This document shows positions 51,900-61,563 of a stretch of DNA of 64,000 nt, piece after piece. This DNA comes from Rhodanobacter sp. A1T4 (lineage in GTDB: Bacteria > Pseudomonadota > Gammaproteobacteria > Xanthomonadales > Rhodanobacteraceae). A model generated the notes under the pieces. It ran no database searches and was not told where the DNA came from. It saw only the letters and a program-made list of their open reading frames with translations. Every line of letters starts with the position of its first letter. The stretch's first letter is position 1. The DNA is taken from positions 1 to 64,000 of the forward strand of contig NZ_JACHCP010000003.1 in the NCBI RefSeq assembly GCF_014207185.1, in the 5' to 3' direction. A program made the translations under genes and the position numbers.

Positions 51900-52796
51900 A
51901 TGACCCAGTTACCTCCTATCGTCCGACGTGATCTGCATTTCGATATGGATGCCGATATCCCGCGCTATTGGGTAGACGGAGATGCGCACAAGACGCGGTT
52001 TTTTGATGCGATGTCGCTGATGTTTCCCGACGGGGAGCGTTTCTTTATAGACAGCGTACGTGCGTTCCGCGCCGACATCGCCGACGATCCTGTGCTCAAT
52101 GAGGAGGTTGGCGGCTTCATCGGGCAGGAGGCAATGCATAGCCGCGAGCATCTTGAGTACAACGAGCGTCTCGAGCAACAAGGTATCGGCGCAAACGAGT
52201 TGGTCGAGGTGGTGAAGAATTTTCAGGAGAACCGCGCGAAGAAACTCCCCCCGCTTGGGCAACTCGCCGTGACCATCTGCCTGGAGCATTTCACTGCGAT
52301 GCTGGCAGATCAGGTACTGCGCCATCCCGAAACCATGCAGAAGTCCGATCCGCGCATGGCCTCGATCTGGCGCTGGCACGCGCTGGAGGAAACCGAGCAT
52401 AAGGGTGTAGCGTTCGACGTGTTTCAGCGCGTGGGCGGCTCACCGCTCAAACAGTATTTGCGCCGCAGTCGCGCGATGCTGTTTGTCACCGGGTTGTTTA
52501 CCTTTCGCGTATGGCAGTTCATGTGGCGTATTTCCAAGGCCGAAGGCACACGGAAGGATTGGCGCGGCTGGCTGCGGCTGCTGGGCTTTTTGTTTATCTC
52601 GCCGGGCCCGATCACCCGCATTACCGGGCAGTGGCTTTCGTGGTTTGTGCCGGGCTACCACCCCTGGAAACACGACAACCGCAAGCTGGTGGAAGCTACG
52701 CGTGAGCATTACGACGCGTTGGTAAAGGGGGCTGCTGTTGGCGTTAGCGCTGCTGAGTACCAGCAGGGCAAGGCGTGGAATGCCGTCGCCGGCTGA
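51900..52796 (+). CDS. Metal-dependent hydrolase (PF10118-like)
   Basis: A 298-residue protein of the predicted metal-dependent hydrolase family with a helical bundle that resembles ferritin-like or diiron proteins: HFDMDADIPRYWVDGD, GFIGQEAMHSREHLEYNERL and WRWHALEETEHKGVAFDVF, where the E-x-x-H pairs would bind two metals. About two hydrophobic helices around residues 190-235 suggest membrane association. Family members accompany lipid or hydrocarbon metabolism; function not established. Confidence 0.82.
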   Translation: MTQLPPIVRRDLHFDMDADIPRYWVDGDAHKTRFFDAMSLMFPDGERFFIDSVRAFRADIADDPVLNEEVGGFIGQEAMHSREHLEYNERLEQQGIGANELVEVVKNFQENRAKKLPPLGQLAVTICLEHFTAMLADQVLRHPETMQKSDPRMASIWRWHALEETEHKGVAFDVFQRVGGSPLKQYLRRSRAMLFVTGLFTFRVWQFMWRISKAEGTRKDWRGWLRLLGFLFISPGPITRITGQWLSWFVPGYHPWKHDNRKLVEATREHYDALVKGAAVGVSAAEYQQGKAWNAVAG

Positions 52797-52942
52797 TTCC
52801 ATGGTCGATAAGACCTCGCTGAGAGTAGCGATTAGCGATTGAAGCTAGCGGCGTTGCCGGTCACGTGGATTGTTTCCGTATCGCTGGTGCTTTCAATCCA
52901 GCATCATCTGGCTTCGCCCAACTTTCGGCAGCGCGGAGTTGC

Positions 52943-53290
52943 ATGATGACCATCGAAGTGAAGATGCTGGCCTGGTCCATCGTCCTTGGGTTGGCCTATG
53001 TGCTGATTGCCGCCTGTCTGGCCACACAGCAGCGTGGCCTGAAATGGAATGCCGGCAACCGCGGGGGTGACGCGAAACCGTTGACTGGCGTGGCGGCACG
53101 TGCCGACCGGGCCAGCAAGAATTTTCTGGAGACCTTTCCGTTCTTTGCCGCGGCCGTGCTGGCCATCGTGCTTGCCCATCGCAACACGGATCACACGGCG
53201 CTCGGTGCACAAATTTATTTCTGGGCGCGCGTTGTCTACTGGCCGGTCTACGCAGCGGCCGGGTTTTCGGACAAGGTCTCGCAGCCCTGA
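52943..53290 (+). CDS. MAPEG family membrane protein, C terminus possibly truncated
   Basis: A 115-residue membrane protein with MAPEG features, notably RASKNFLETFPFFAAAVLAI and WARVVYWPVYAAAG. MAPEG proteins are four-helix integral membrane enzymes or homologues related to microsomal glutathione transferase. Here the frame ends soon after the third helix (FSDKVSQP) while family members have about 15-20 more residues for helix four; the next frame stays open, so a frameshift near 53265 is likely. Two adjacent ATG codons (52943 or 52946) can start it. Confidence 0.7.
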   Translation: MMTIEVKMLAWSIVLGLAYVLIAACLATQQRGLKWNAGNRGGDAKPLTGVAARADRASKNFLETFPFFAAAVLAIVLAHRNTDHTALGAQIYFWARVVYWPVYAAAGFSDKVSQP

Positions 53291-53499
53291 CGCTTTCAAT
53301 GTCGCGAATATCAGCATGCCACAGCGAACGGCTGTTCGAACGATGCCCTTGCGCAGTCCAGACATGAGGCGCGGTTCGTCCCACCCTGGCTGCCGTTGGT
53401 CACCTGGACGGTGCAATCCGTCACCTCTCGCTAGTATCCAGGGAGGGCAGTGAGGAAATTGATCACTGTCAGAACAGCTGGCGTGCGCGGGAGAGTTTT

Positions 53500-55326
53500 G
53501 TGAACAGACGGGACGTATTGAGGGCGGCGATAGCGGTGCCGTTTCTGCCGGCCATTTTTTCTGGCGGTTTGGCGTTTGCCGGGGTGGGCAGCACGGCCGG
53601 TTTGAAGTTGCGCTCACGCGTACGGCCGAGTGAACCGGGCTGGCCGTCAGCGGCCCAATGGGATGAATTGAAGCGCGCGACCGGCGGTCGGTTGCTGAAG
53701 CCGGTGTCGCCATTTGCCAGCTGTGCGTCCACGCCAGCGGATGCCTCGTGCAGTGAAGCGCTGAAGGAGATCAAGAATCCGTATTACATCGGCGATCAGC
53801 CCGCGCTGACCCAGACCAGCGGCTGGGCCGATGCATGGATATCCCAGCCCAGCGCGTATGCAGTGGCTGCCGAGAATACGGCCGATGTCGTGGCAGCAGT
53901 CAATTTCGCCCGTGAGCATCATCTGCGGCTGGTGGTGAAGGGTGGTGGCCATAGTTATCAGGGCACCTCCGAAGCGCCCGATTCGTTGTTGGTATGGATG
54001 CGGCACATGAGTTCTGTCACCTTGCACGATGCTTTTGTCGCGCAAGGAGGGGCGGGCAGACAGGCGTCGCAGCCGGCAGTGACGGTCGAAGCCGGCGCGA
54101 TGTGGATCGATGCCTACGATGCGGTGACCACGCGTGGCGGTCGCTATGTGCAGGGCGGTGGTTGCACGACGGTGGGCGTGGCTGGTCTGGTGCAGAGCGG
54201 CGGTTTCGGCAGTTTCTCGAAAAACTTCGGCACCGCGGCGGCGGGGCTGATCGAGGCGGAGATCGTCACTGCCGATGGCAAGGTGCTCATCGCCAACGCC
54301 TATAAAAATGCCGATCTGTTCTGGGGTATCAAGGGCGGCGGTGGCGGCAGCCTGGGTGTGGTGACCCGGCTGACCTTGCGTACGCATGATTTACCGGACA
54401 CGTTCGGCGCTGTATTCGGTGCGATCAAGGCATCCACCGACGATGCGTATCGCGCTTTGATCGCCAAGGCGATCAGCTTCTACGAGAGCAATCTGTTCAA
54501 TCCGCACTGGGGCGAACAGATGGTGTTCAAGAAGGAGAACACGTTGCGCATCTCGATGGTATTTCAGGGCTTGCAGCAGACTGAAGCGGAGAAAATCTGG
54601 GCACCATTCACCGATTGGGTGAATGCGCGCAAGGAATACTCGTTCGCCAAGCCAATGAAGGTTCTGGCTTTGCCGGCGCGGCATTTCTGGGACGCGGAAT
54701 TTTTTCGTCAGCACGCGCCCGGATTCATGGTAGCGGATGATCGGCCCGGTGCTCCGCGTGACCACGTGCTATGGGCGGGCGACCAAGGGCAGGTCGGCTG
54801 GTTTATCCATGGCTATGACTCGGCGTGGATGCCCGCCAGCTTGTTATCAAAGGACGCGCAACCACAACTTGTCGATGCCCTGTTTGCCGCCACCCGGCAG
54901 TGGGAGTTTGCGCTGCATTTCAACAAGGGGCTGGCTGGCGCGTCGGCCGAGGTGCTGAATGCGGCACGCGACACCGCCACTAACCCGGATGTGATCAGTG
55001 CGTTTGCGTTGGCGATCTGCGGTGCTGATGGTCCACCCGCATATACGGGGATGCCCGGTCCAGGGCCCGACCTTGCCGACGCGCGCCGCGAATCGGCTGG
55101 CGTCGTTAAAGCGATGGGCGAGTTACGCAAGGTTGCGCCGGATACCGGCTCGTATGTGTCGGAGAGTAATTACTTCGAACCGGCATGGCAGCGGGCATTC
55201 TGGGGGGCAAACTATCCGCGACTGGCCATGGTGAAACACAAGGTTGATCCGGCCGGGCTGTTCTTTGTTCACCACGGTGTTGGCAGCGAAGCGTGGAGTG
55301 CGGACGGCTTTAGCCGTTTGCGCTGA
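53500..55326 (+). CDS. Secreted FAD-linked oxidase with BBE domain
   Basis: A 608-residue protein starting at GTG; the start NRRDVLRAA is a twin-arginine-type signal. FAD-binding (PCMH) domain: VKGGGHSY with the flavin-linking His151, and GGGCTTVG with Cys222, an arrangement that predicts bicovalent FAD as in glucooligosaccharide oxidases. The C terminus is a berberine-bridge domain (YVSESNYFEPAWQRAFWG). It probably oxidises sugars or phenolic substrates in the periplasm with hydrogen peroxide release. A perfect terminator follows at 55350. Confidence 0.85.
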   Translation: MNRRDVLRAAIAVPFLPAIFSGGLAFAGVGSTAGLKLRSRVRPSEPGWPSAAQWDELKRATGGRLLKPVSPFASCASTPADASCSEALKEIKNPYYIGDQPALTQTSGWADAWISQPSAYAVAAENTADVVAAVNFAREHHLRLVVKGGGHSYQGTSEAPDSLLVWMRHMSSVTLHDAFVAQGGAGRQASQPAVTVEAGAMWIDAYDAVTTRGGRYVQGGGCTTVGVAGLVQSGGFGSFSKNFGTAAAGLIEAEIVTADGKVLIANAYKNADLFWGIKGGGGGSLGVVTRLTLRTHDLPDTFGAVFGAIKASTDDAYRALIAKAISFYESNLFNPHWGEQMVFKKENTLRISMVFQGLQQTEAEKIWAPFTDWVNARKEYSFAKPMKVLALPARHFWDAEFFRQHAPGFMVADDRPGAPRDHVLWAGDQGQVGWFIHGYDSAWMPASLLSKDAQPQLVDALFAATRQWEFALHFNKGLAGASAEVLNAARDTATNPDVISAFALAICGADGPPAYTGMPGPGPDLADARRESAGVVKAMGELRKVAPDTGSYVSESNYFEPAWQRAFWGANYPRLAMVKHKVDPAGLFFVHHGVGSEAWSADGFSRLR

Positions 55327-55349
55327 TCGTTAATCTGTCGAAGTACTCG

Positions 55350-55381
55350 GGCCGCTGACTTGCAAGAGTCAGCGGCCTTTT
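55350..55381 (+). terminator. Rho-independent terminator after FAD oxidase
   Basis: GGCCGCTGACT and AGTCAGCGGCC form an 11-bp perfect stem with a six-base loop, then TTTT. It is 23 bases after the stop. Confidence 0.85.
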
Positions 55382-56016
55382 CGTATTCGGCTTTATTGCA
55401 TCCGGCCACTGACTGAGAGAGGATCGAACCATATCGATGGCCATCCGGTAATCAGCGCCACGGAATCAGTCATGGCGGAACCAGCGGTTCGGATCGTCGA
55501 GAGCGCCACAAGCACCTGAGATTGGTGCTGTCTCATTGAACGCCTATCTTCAGGGGCGGCAGCGTGGGATTGAGCCGCTCGCGGTTTCTGGTTTTCACCT
55601 CATCTGCAGAGGCTGGATTGCTATGCGCAGGTGGGCGCGAAGCCATGTGCATCGCAGGTCGCTGGTGCCAAACGTTGGCGCGCGTCGCGCTGATGCACCT
55701 GGCGCCGCTGTCCGATGTCGCAAGAGTCGACAACAAACCGGCCGCATCTTGCGCCGCGCTGTCCGCGACCACTTCCTGTTGAGATGCCGGGACGGCATGC
55801 CCTCTCACGTTTACTGTGAACGTACGCGATGGCGCGTATGAGCAGGATATCGTCGAGCACTAAAACCACTTTCATCCAAGCGCTGGCAACCTGGCGCGAC
55901 CCAAGGTTTCCGGGATCATTTCTATCCGATCACCGGAGCAAGACCGACGCGGACCGTCCCCCGTCGTATTTCAGCAGTTGTCAACCAAATCACTGCTACC
56001 GCCAAGGAGATCCACA
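55382..56016. other. Gene-free interval
   Basis: About 630 bases without a supported gene. A minus-strand frame at 55533-55808 (91 codons, Cys/Ala/Arg-rich) and overlapping plus-strand frames exist but none has a ribosome binding site plus homology. A decayed gene may lie here; I cannot identify it. Confidence 0.4.
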
Positions 56017-56793
56017 ATGAGTATGCATTTCGAACGCACCGGCCCCCTGACCGAATTGACCAGTTACCCGCAGTGGGCGCAGGACATGGCCGCCGACTGC
56101 GCAAAGACCAAAGCACGTGTTCTCGATCACGAGATCTGGGAGATGATGATCAATCTCGAGCTCGATCACGAGTCCACCCGCAACTTCATGAAGGGCCTGT
56201 GGCCTTTCATCGAACGCTTTCCAAGTTACATGGCACTGAACTTGCTGAAGACCCGCTATGGCCGCAGCACCGGAGACAACATGGCTCGGCGCTGGCTGGT
56301 TCGCAATATCCGCGTCGAGCAAAACCACGCTGAGTACTGGATCAATTGGGCTGAAGGTGCGGGCGTATCGCGCGATGAGCTTCTCAATACCGATGCGCCA
56401 CATGGTACCGATGGTTTACCGCGCTGGTGCGAGGAAGTGAGCTCGCGTGGAACGTTGGCGGCCGGCATGATCGCCACCAACTACGCGATCGAGGGCGTCA
56501 CCGGTGAGTGGTCAGCCATGGTCTATAAGAGTACAAAGTACCAGGAGAGTTTTGATCCATCGATCCGCGTGGGCAGCTTGCGTTGGCTACATCTGCATGC
56601 CGACTACGATGACACCCATCCATGGGAGGCATTGGAGATTGTCTGTACCATTATGGGCATGCACCCTTCAGCTGATGATGTTGCACATCTGGCCGAGTGC
56701 ATCAAGCGCAGTTACGTGAGCATGATTCTTCTGGGAGATCGTTGTATCCAGCGTCAATGGAGTCTCGGTATGGTGAACGATGCCGCTGCCTGA
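56017..56793 (+). CDS. TenA/PqqC-like iron-containing redox enzyme family protein
   Basis: A 258-residue soluble all-helical protein. AAGGAG at the right spacing fixes the start. Helices contain RVLDHEIWEMMINLELDHES, EQNHAEYWINWAEGAGVSRD and HLHADYDDTHPWEA, the His/Glu-rich pattern of the heme-oxygenase-like fold (TenA, PqqC, CADD and diiron lyases). The position of E and H residues in HAEYW and HADYDDTH suggests metal binding. The reaction is unknown. It is a single gene. Confidence 0.7.
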   Translation: MSMHFERTGPLTELTSYPQWAQDMAADCAKTKARVLDHEIWEMMINLELDHESTRNFMKGLWPFIERFPSYMALNLLKTRYGRSTGDNMARRWLVRNIRVEQNHAEYWINWAEGAGVSRDELLNTDAPHGTDGLPRWCEEVSSRGTLAAGMIATNYAIEGVTGEWSAMVYKSTKYQESFDPSIRVGSLRWLHLHADYDDTHPWEALEIVCTIMGMHPSADDVAHLAECIKRSYVSMILLGDRCIQRQWSLGMVNDAAA

Positions 56794-56857
56794 TCGATGT
56801 GGAGAATGCAAAGTAGAATCAGTATCGTTGAGACTTAACTAACCCAATAGGCAATCG

Positions 56858-59611
56858 ATGCGTTTCATCGGTGCGAGTCTTAAGCGGCCTCTCACAAAGC
56901 GGTTGATGCCGTTGGCCTATGCGCTTGCGGTTGTCATTGTGTTGATCATGGCGCTGACCTGGATTGTTTTGCAGGTCCAGATAACTCTCGCTGGTTTTCT
57001 CAACAGCGAGAGTCTTTGGTCCAAGGCGCAGAAGCAGGCGGTCATCGACCTCAGCAACTATGCGGTGAAGGGCGACGCGGCGTCACTTGCCAGTTTCAAG
57101 CACAACTACGGTGTTCTGGAGTCCGATCGATACGGCCGTGATGCGATTGCGTCCGGTCACTTTGACACGGCGGTTATCGAGGACGTGTTCCGGCGTGGCA
57201 GCATCATGCCAGCGGCACGGCCAGGCATGATTTTCATGCTGGAGCATTTTTCCAGCGCGCCGCATATCAACGAGGCGTTGAATGCGTGGCGTTCAACCGA
57301 CGAGAAAATTGCCGAGCTGAATGTGGTGGCTGATGAGCTGCAGCATGCTTACGGCACGGGAGGCATGTCGGCTCAGGAAATCGAGCGTCAGCGCGAGCGT
57401 ATCAATGCGCTCAATACATTCATCGAGCCACGTACCCAGCTTTTCTCGGTCGAAGTGGTCAACGGCGCGATCTGGCTGGGCAGGGTACTTTTCTGGGGGG
57501 TACTCACCGCATTCTTGCTGGCTGCGCTGCTATGGGTGCGCATGGCTCGTCGCATTCTGGACAGCATCCGGGGCAGCGAAGAACGTTACCGGTTGGTGTT
57601 CGATAGTGCCGCTGATGCGATCGTGATGATCGATGAAACCAGCGGAAAGATACTGGACGTCAATCATGCTGCAACGGTGTGGACCGGGCGCACATGGGAT
57701 CAGCTGATTGGCGACAGGTTTGTTCATCTGTTTACGCAGCAGATTTCACGCAAGGAGGGCAGCCCTGCTATCAACGCGTTGCTCAACGCCGATGGCAGCA
57801 AGCGGCCTGTCGAAACGCAGAGTAGCCTGGTTGATTGGAGTGGCACCCCAGTGCGGCAGGCGATCATCCGCGACATCTCCGAGCGGGTGGCGATGGAACA
57901 GGAGCGCCGAGTCGCTGCCGAGGCGTTGGCCAGCATCGTCGAGGGAGTGATCATTGCCGATGCCGATCGACGCATCGTATCGACCAATGCGGCGCACACC
58001 GGTATCACCGGCTTCACCACGCGTGATCTGTTTGGCAAGCCGTTTGAAGACACTCGCAGGCTCCCCGATGGCACGCCGCTACCGTCGTCCATCTGGAAAA
58101 ATATTGCGGCAGGCCATAACTGGCTCGGTGAAGTGCAGAGCATGCGGCGCGACGGCAGTACCTATCCCGAGCAGCTGAGCATCAGCGTGATCCGCGATAC
58201 GGACAGTCACGTGGTGTATTACGTGGCGGTATTCACCAATATATTCACCAGCAAGGCCAATCAGCGCCGGTTGGAGCATCTGGCGCGGCATGATGCACTG
58301 ACGGGTATGGTCAATCGGGCTGAGTTCGAGCGCCAGTGCTCGGAAGCCATCGTTGTTGCTGAGCACGAGCGCATGGCCGTTGCCGTGCTGTTCATCGATC
58401 TGGATGCGTTCAAGATCGTCAACGACAGTTATAGCCACGCTATCGGCGACAGGTTGCTGGTCAAGGTGGCCGAGCGTATCCGCCAGCAGCTGGCCGAGGG
58501 CGATATGGCGGGGCGTATCGGTGGTGACGAGTTCACCGTGCTTATCCATCGACTGAGCTTGCGCGAAGACGCCCGTCCGATGGTCAGCCGTCTGCTAGCC
58601 AGTCTGTCGGAACCGTTTGTCGTGGACGAATACGAAATCGTGCTCAGTGCCAGCATCGGTATCGCGGGTTATCCGCTTGATGGCGCTGATGCGACAGCGC
58701 TGCTCGCCAACGCCGATGCTGCCATGTACGCCGCGAAAACCCAGGAACGCAACGCGTTTCGCTTCTATTCGCCAATGATGCACGCGGACACGCGACGTCG
58801 TCTGCAACTGGCGAGCGAACTGCGGCAGGCGTTGGCGCGCGATGAGTTTCACCTTGTATACCAGCCCAGTGTGGAGCTGCGCACTGGGCGCATCGTTGCG
58901 GTCGAGGCTTTGCTGCGCTGGCAGCATCCCGAGCGTGGCGAGGTGATGCCGGGTGAGTTCATTCCTGTGGCGGAAAGCCTGGGTATGATTCGCCGCATCG
59001 ACGAGTGGGTGCTGCAAGCGGCGTGCGCGCAAATACAGGCGTGGGACCTTGCTGGCTTGCCGGGTATCCGCGTGGCAGTGAATATTTCGGCGCGATGGTT
59101 TGGCCAGCCGGCTTTTGTTGAAGGTATCAGCCGCACCTTGCAGGCTCGTCAGATACCCGCACAACGCCTGCTGCTGGAAATAACCGAGAGTGCGATGCTG
59201 CGCCTGGGCGAAGATACCGAGCGCACGATGCAAATGCTGCATACGCTGGGCATCGATGTGGCGATCGACGATTTCGGTACCGGCTATTCCTCGATGTCCT
59301 ACCTCAAGCTGCCGGCCGTGGCCTACCTGAAGATCGACCGTTCCTTCGTAGTAGGACTGCCGGACAATGGGGGCGATGCGGCCATTGCCGAAGCGATGAT
59401 TGCGATGTCAAAAAGTCTGGGTCTGACGACAATTGCCGAAGGTATCGAGACCGAGGCGCAGCACGATTTTCTGGTGCGCGCGGGATGCGTCGAAGGACAG
59501 GGCTACCTGTATTCCTACCCGATCAGTCCGGACAAGATCGAGCGTCTGTTGCGCCCGAGCGCTTCGCAGGGAACGACCAAGTTGCGGCTGGTTCCGCCCA
59601 AGCGCACCTGA
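56858..59611 (+). CDS. Membrane PAS-GGDEF-EAL cyclic-di-GMP protein
   Basis: A 917-residue signalling protein. Two membrane helices (about 15-38 and 203-227) enclose a periplasmic sensor domain. Two PAS domains follow (about 240-355 and 360-475). A GGDEF domain has an intact GGDEF at 555-559, but the inhibitory RxxD site reads AEGD, so there is no product inhibition. The EAL domain has its motif at 683-685 and the further active-site elements VNISARW, LLLEITES, DDFGTGYSS and AEGIETEAQ, so hydrolysis of cyclic-di-GMP is likely. It may have both activities. Monocistronic. Confidence 0.92.
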   Translation: MRFIGASLKRPLTKRLMPLAYALAVVIVLIMALTWIVLQVQITLAGFLNSESLWSKAQKQAVIDLSNYAVKGDAASLASFKHNYGVLESDRYGRDAIASGHFDTAVIEDVFRRGSIMPAARPGMIFMLEHFSSAPHINEALNAWRSTDEKIAELNVVADELQHAYGTGGMSAQEIERQRERINALNTFIEPRTQLFSVEVVNGAIWLGRVLFWGVLTAFLLAALLWVRMARRILDSIRGSEERYRLVFDSAADAIVMIDETSGKILDVNHAATVWTGRTWDQLIGDRFVHLFTQQISRKEGSPAINALLNADGSKRPVETQSSLVDWSGTPVRQAIIRDISERVAMEQERRVAAEALASIVEGVIIADADRRIVSTNAAHTGITGFTTRDLFGKPFEDTRRLPDGTPLPSSIWKNIAAGHNWLGEVQSMRRDGSTYPEQLSISVIRDTDSHVVYYVAVFTNIFTSKANQRRLEHLARHDALTGMVNRAEFERQCSEAIVVAEHERMAVAVLFIDLDAFKIVNDSYSHAIGDRLLVKVAERIRQQLAEGDMAGRIGGDEFTVLIHRLSLREDARPMVSRLLASLSEPFVVDEYEIVLSASIGIAGYPLDGADATALLANADAAMYAAKTQERNAFRFYSPMMHADTRRRLQLASELRQALARDEFHLVYQPSVELRTGRIVAVEALLRWQHPERGEVMPGEFIPVAESLGMIRRIDEWVLQAACAQIQAWDLAGLPGIRVAVNISARWFGQPAFVEGISRTLQARQIPAQRLLLEITESAMLRLGEDTERTMQMLHTLGIDVAIDDFGTGYSSMSYLKLPAVAYLKIDRSFVVGLPDNGGDAAIAEAMIAMSKSLGLTTIAEGIETEAQHDFLVRAGCVEGQGYLYSYPISPDKIERLLRPSASQGTTKLRLVPPKRT

Positions 59612-59625
59612 GTTGGTGCTGGGGC

Positions 59626-61482
59626 CTAGGCAGGGATAGCTTCCTTCGATGTTGCCTGCAGCGGCGCACAGTGGCGGTTGAGCCATTCGAGGTCGGCCTC
59701 TTCCAGCAGCGGACTCAATGCGGCGCGCACGCTGGCATGGTAGTCGTCGAGCCAGGCGCGCTCTTCGGGATTCAGCAACGAAATTTCCAGCGCGTTGCGG
59801 TCGAACGGGCACAGCGTGAGCGTTTCGAAGGCGTAGAACTCGCCGAACTCGGTCTGGTCCGCTTCGATCACCACGGCCAGATTCTCGTGGCGGATGCCAT
59901 GTCGGCCGGGCTTGTACAGGCCCGGCTCGATCGAACTGATCATGCCTGGCTCAAGGGCCACCAGAGCGCTGCCGGATACCGGCGGCCGGATGCCGTGCGG
60001 ACCCTCGTGTACGTTGAGAAAGTAGCCCACGCCATGGCCGGTGCCGTGGCCATAGTCCATGCCTGATGCCCATAGCGGTGCTCGCGCCAGCGCATCCAGT
60101 TGCGGGCCGCTCGCTCCCTTGGGAAAGCGTGCGCGGCTGAGCGCAATCATGCCTTTCATCACTAGCGTGGCGTCTCGCCGCTGCTCCTCCGTGGTGGGGC
60201 CAAGTGCCAGTACGCGGGTGATGTCGGTGGTACCGCCGAGGTATTGGCCGCCCGAATCGATCAGCAGCAGACCTTTCGCCTGCAGATCGCTGTGCTGCTC
60301 GGGCGTCGCCCGATAATGCGGCAGCGCGCCGTTGGCCTGATAGCCGGCAATCGTATCGAAGCTTTTGCCGACGTAGCCGGGCTGGATTGAGCGTTCCTCA
60401 TAGAGAAGCGTATCGACGTCGAGTTCGGTCAGTGCCATGCCGGCCGCCAACCGCTGTTCCAGTCGACGAAAGGCGCAGACCAGTGCTGTGCCATCACGCC
60501 GCATCACTTCGCGTACGTGGTCCAGTTCCGCCGCACTCTTGCATGCCTTCATCGCGGTGCTGGGATTGGCCGCGTCGATGCGCTTTACCGCCGGCTTGAT
60601 GGCTGCATCGATCGTGCTGACGACGCGGCCGCTATCCAGCAGCAGGCTGTCGCCGGCGCCCAGATCACTCAGCGCCGAAGTAACCGAGGCGTAGTCTGCG
60701 ATCGCGATGCCATCGGCGGCCAGCGCGCCGACCAGCGCATCGCTGAGCTTGCCACGGGCGACAAACAGCGTGCCGCGTCCGCTGCTTTCGATCAGCAAAT
60801 GGGCGAGGAACACGGGATTGCACTCGACATCGCTGCCGCGCAGATTGGTCAGCCAGGCGATATCGTCAAGGCTGGAAAGCAGGTGGTGCGTGGCGCCGAG
60901 CTTGCGCATTGCATCGCGCACGCGGGTCAGCTTTTCGGCGCATGGAATCACGGCGAAAGCAGCTTCGTGCGCGACTACGGGCGCCTGCGGCAGCGCGGGG
61001 CGATCGGGCCAGATCGCGCCAGGCAGGTCGAGGTCCGTACGCAGGGTGGCGCCGCCCTGGCTCAATCGTTTCTCGATTTGCCGCTGCGAGCCCGCCGCAA
61101 TGCTGTCGCCGGCAATCGCCAGCACATCGCCTTCATGCAGATTTTTTTGCAACCAGACCAGATGCTCGGCGGCATGTGGCACCTGCAGCTTCATCAACGA
61201 GATGCCCGTGCCGGCCAGCTGTTGCTCGGCCTGCGAGAAATAGCGCGAGTCGGTCCACAGGCCGGCGTGGTCTGCGGTAACGATCAGGGTGCCAGCCGAG
61301 CCGGTGAAGCCGGACAGCCACGACCGTGCCTGCCAGTGTTCGGGCAGATATTCGGACAAATGCGGGTCGGCGCTGGGTACGAGCACGGCGGACACGCCAT
61401 GTTGCTGCATAGCCGCGCGCAGGGCGACCAGCCGGACGCGGATCGAGTTGCGGTCTGTCGGGTTGCTGGCTGAATTGTTCAT
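59626..61482 (-). CDS. Aminopeptidase P family (M24B) protein
   Basis: A 618-residue cytoplasmic protein with two creatinase-like N-terminal domains (from VRLVALRAAMQQHGVSAVLV PSADPHLSEY) and a pita-bread M24 catalytic domain from about 320. The five metal ligands are visible: Asp in LLIDSGGQY and TDITRV, His in HGTGHGVGYFLNVHEGP, Glu in SSIEPGLY and Glu in RHENLAV. It removes N-terminal residues next to proline using two metal ions. It is convergent with the GGDEF-EAL gene and divergent from pyrG. Confidence 0.9.
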   Translation of the reverse strand: MNNSASNPTDRNSIRVRLVALRAAMQQHGVSAVLVPSADPHLSEYLPEHWQARSWLSGFTGSAGTLIVTADHAGLWTDSRYFSQAEQQLAGTGISLMKLQVPHAAEHLVWLQKNLHEGDVLAIAGDSIAAGSQRQIEKRLSQGGATLRTDLDLPGAIWPDRPALPQAPVVAHEAAFAVIPCAEKLTRVRDAMRKLGATHHLLSSLDDIAWLTNLRGSDVECNPVFLAHLLIESSGRGTLFVARGKLSDALVGALAADGIAIADYASVTSALSDLGAGDSLLLDSGRVVSTIDAAIKPAVKRIDAANPSTAMKACKSAAELDHVREVMRRDGTALVCAFRRLEQRLAAGMALTELDVDTLLYEERSIQPGYVGKSFDTIAGYQANGALPHYRATPEQHSDLQAKGLLLIDSGGQYLGGTTDITRVLALGPTTEEQRRDATLVMKGMIALSRARFPKGASGPQLDALARAPLWASGMDYGHGTGHGVGYFLNVHEGPHGIRPPVSGSALVALEPGMISSIEPGLYKPGRHGIRHENLAVVIEADQTEFGEFYAFETLTLCPFDRNALEISLLNPEERAWLDDYHASVRAALSPLLEEADLEWLNRHCAPLQATSKEAIPA

Positions 61483-61563
61483 GCGGTCATGCTAGCAGGC
61501 GCTCTGCGGCTTTTTCACCCGCTGCGACGGCCGCGCAGATGAATTAAAACGGTCGATTATTAA

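Noticed and set aside
55533..55808. Minus-strand 91-codon frame
   Set aside because: No ribosome binding site, no recognised family and overlapping open frames on the other strand; likely chance in GC-rich DNA.
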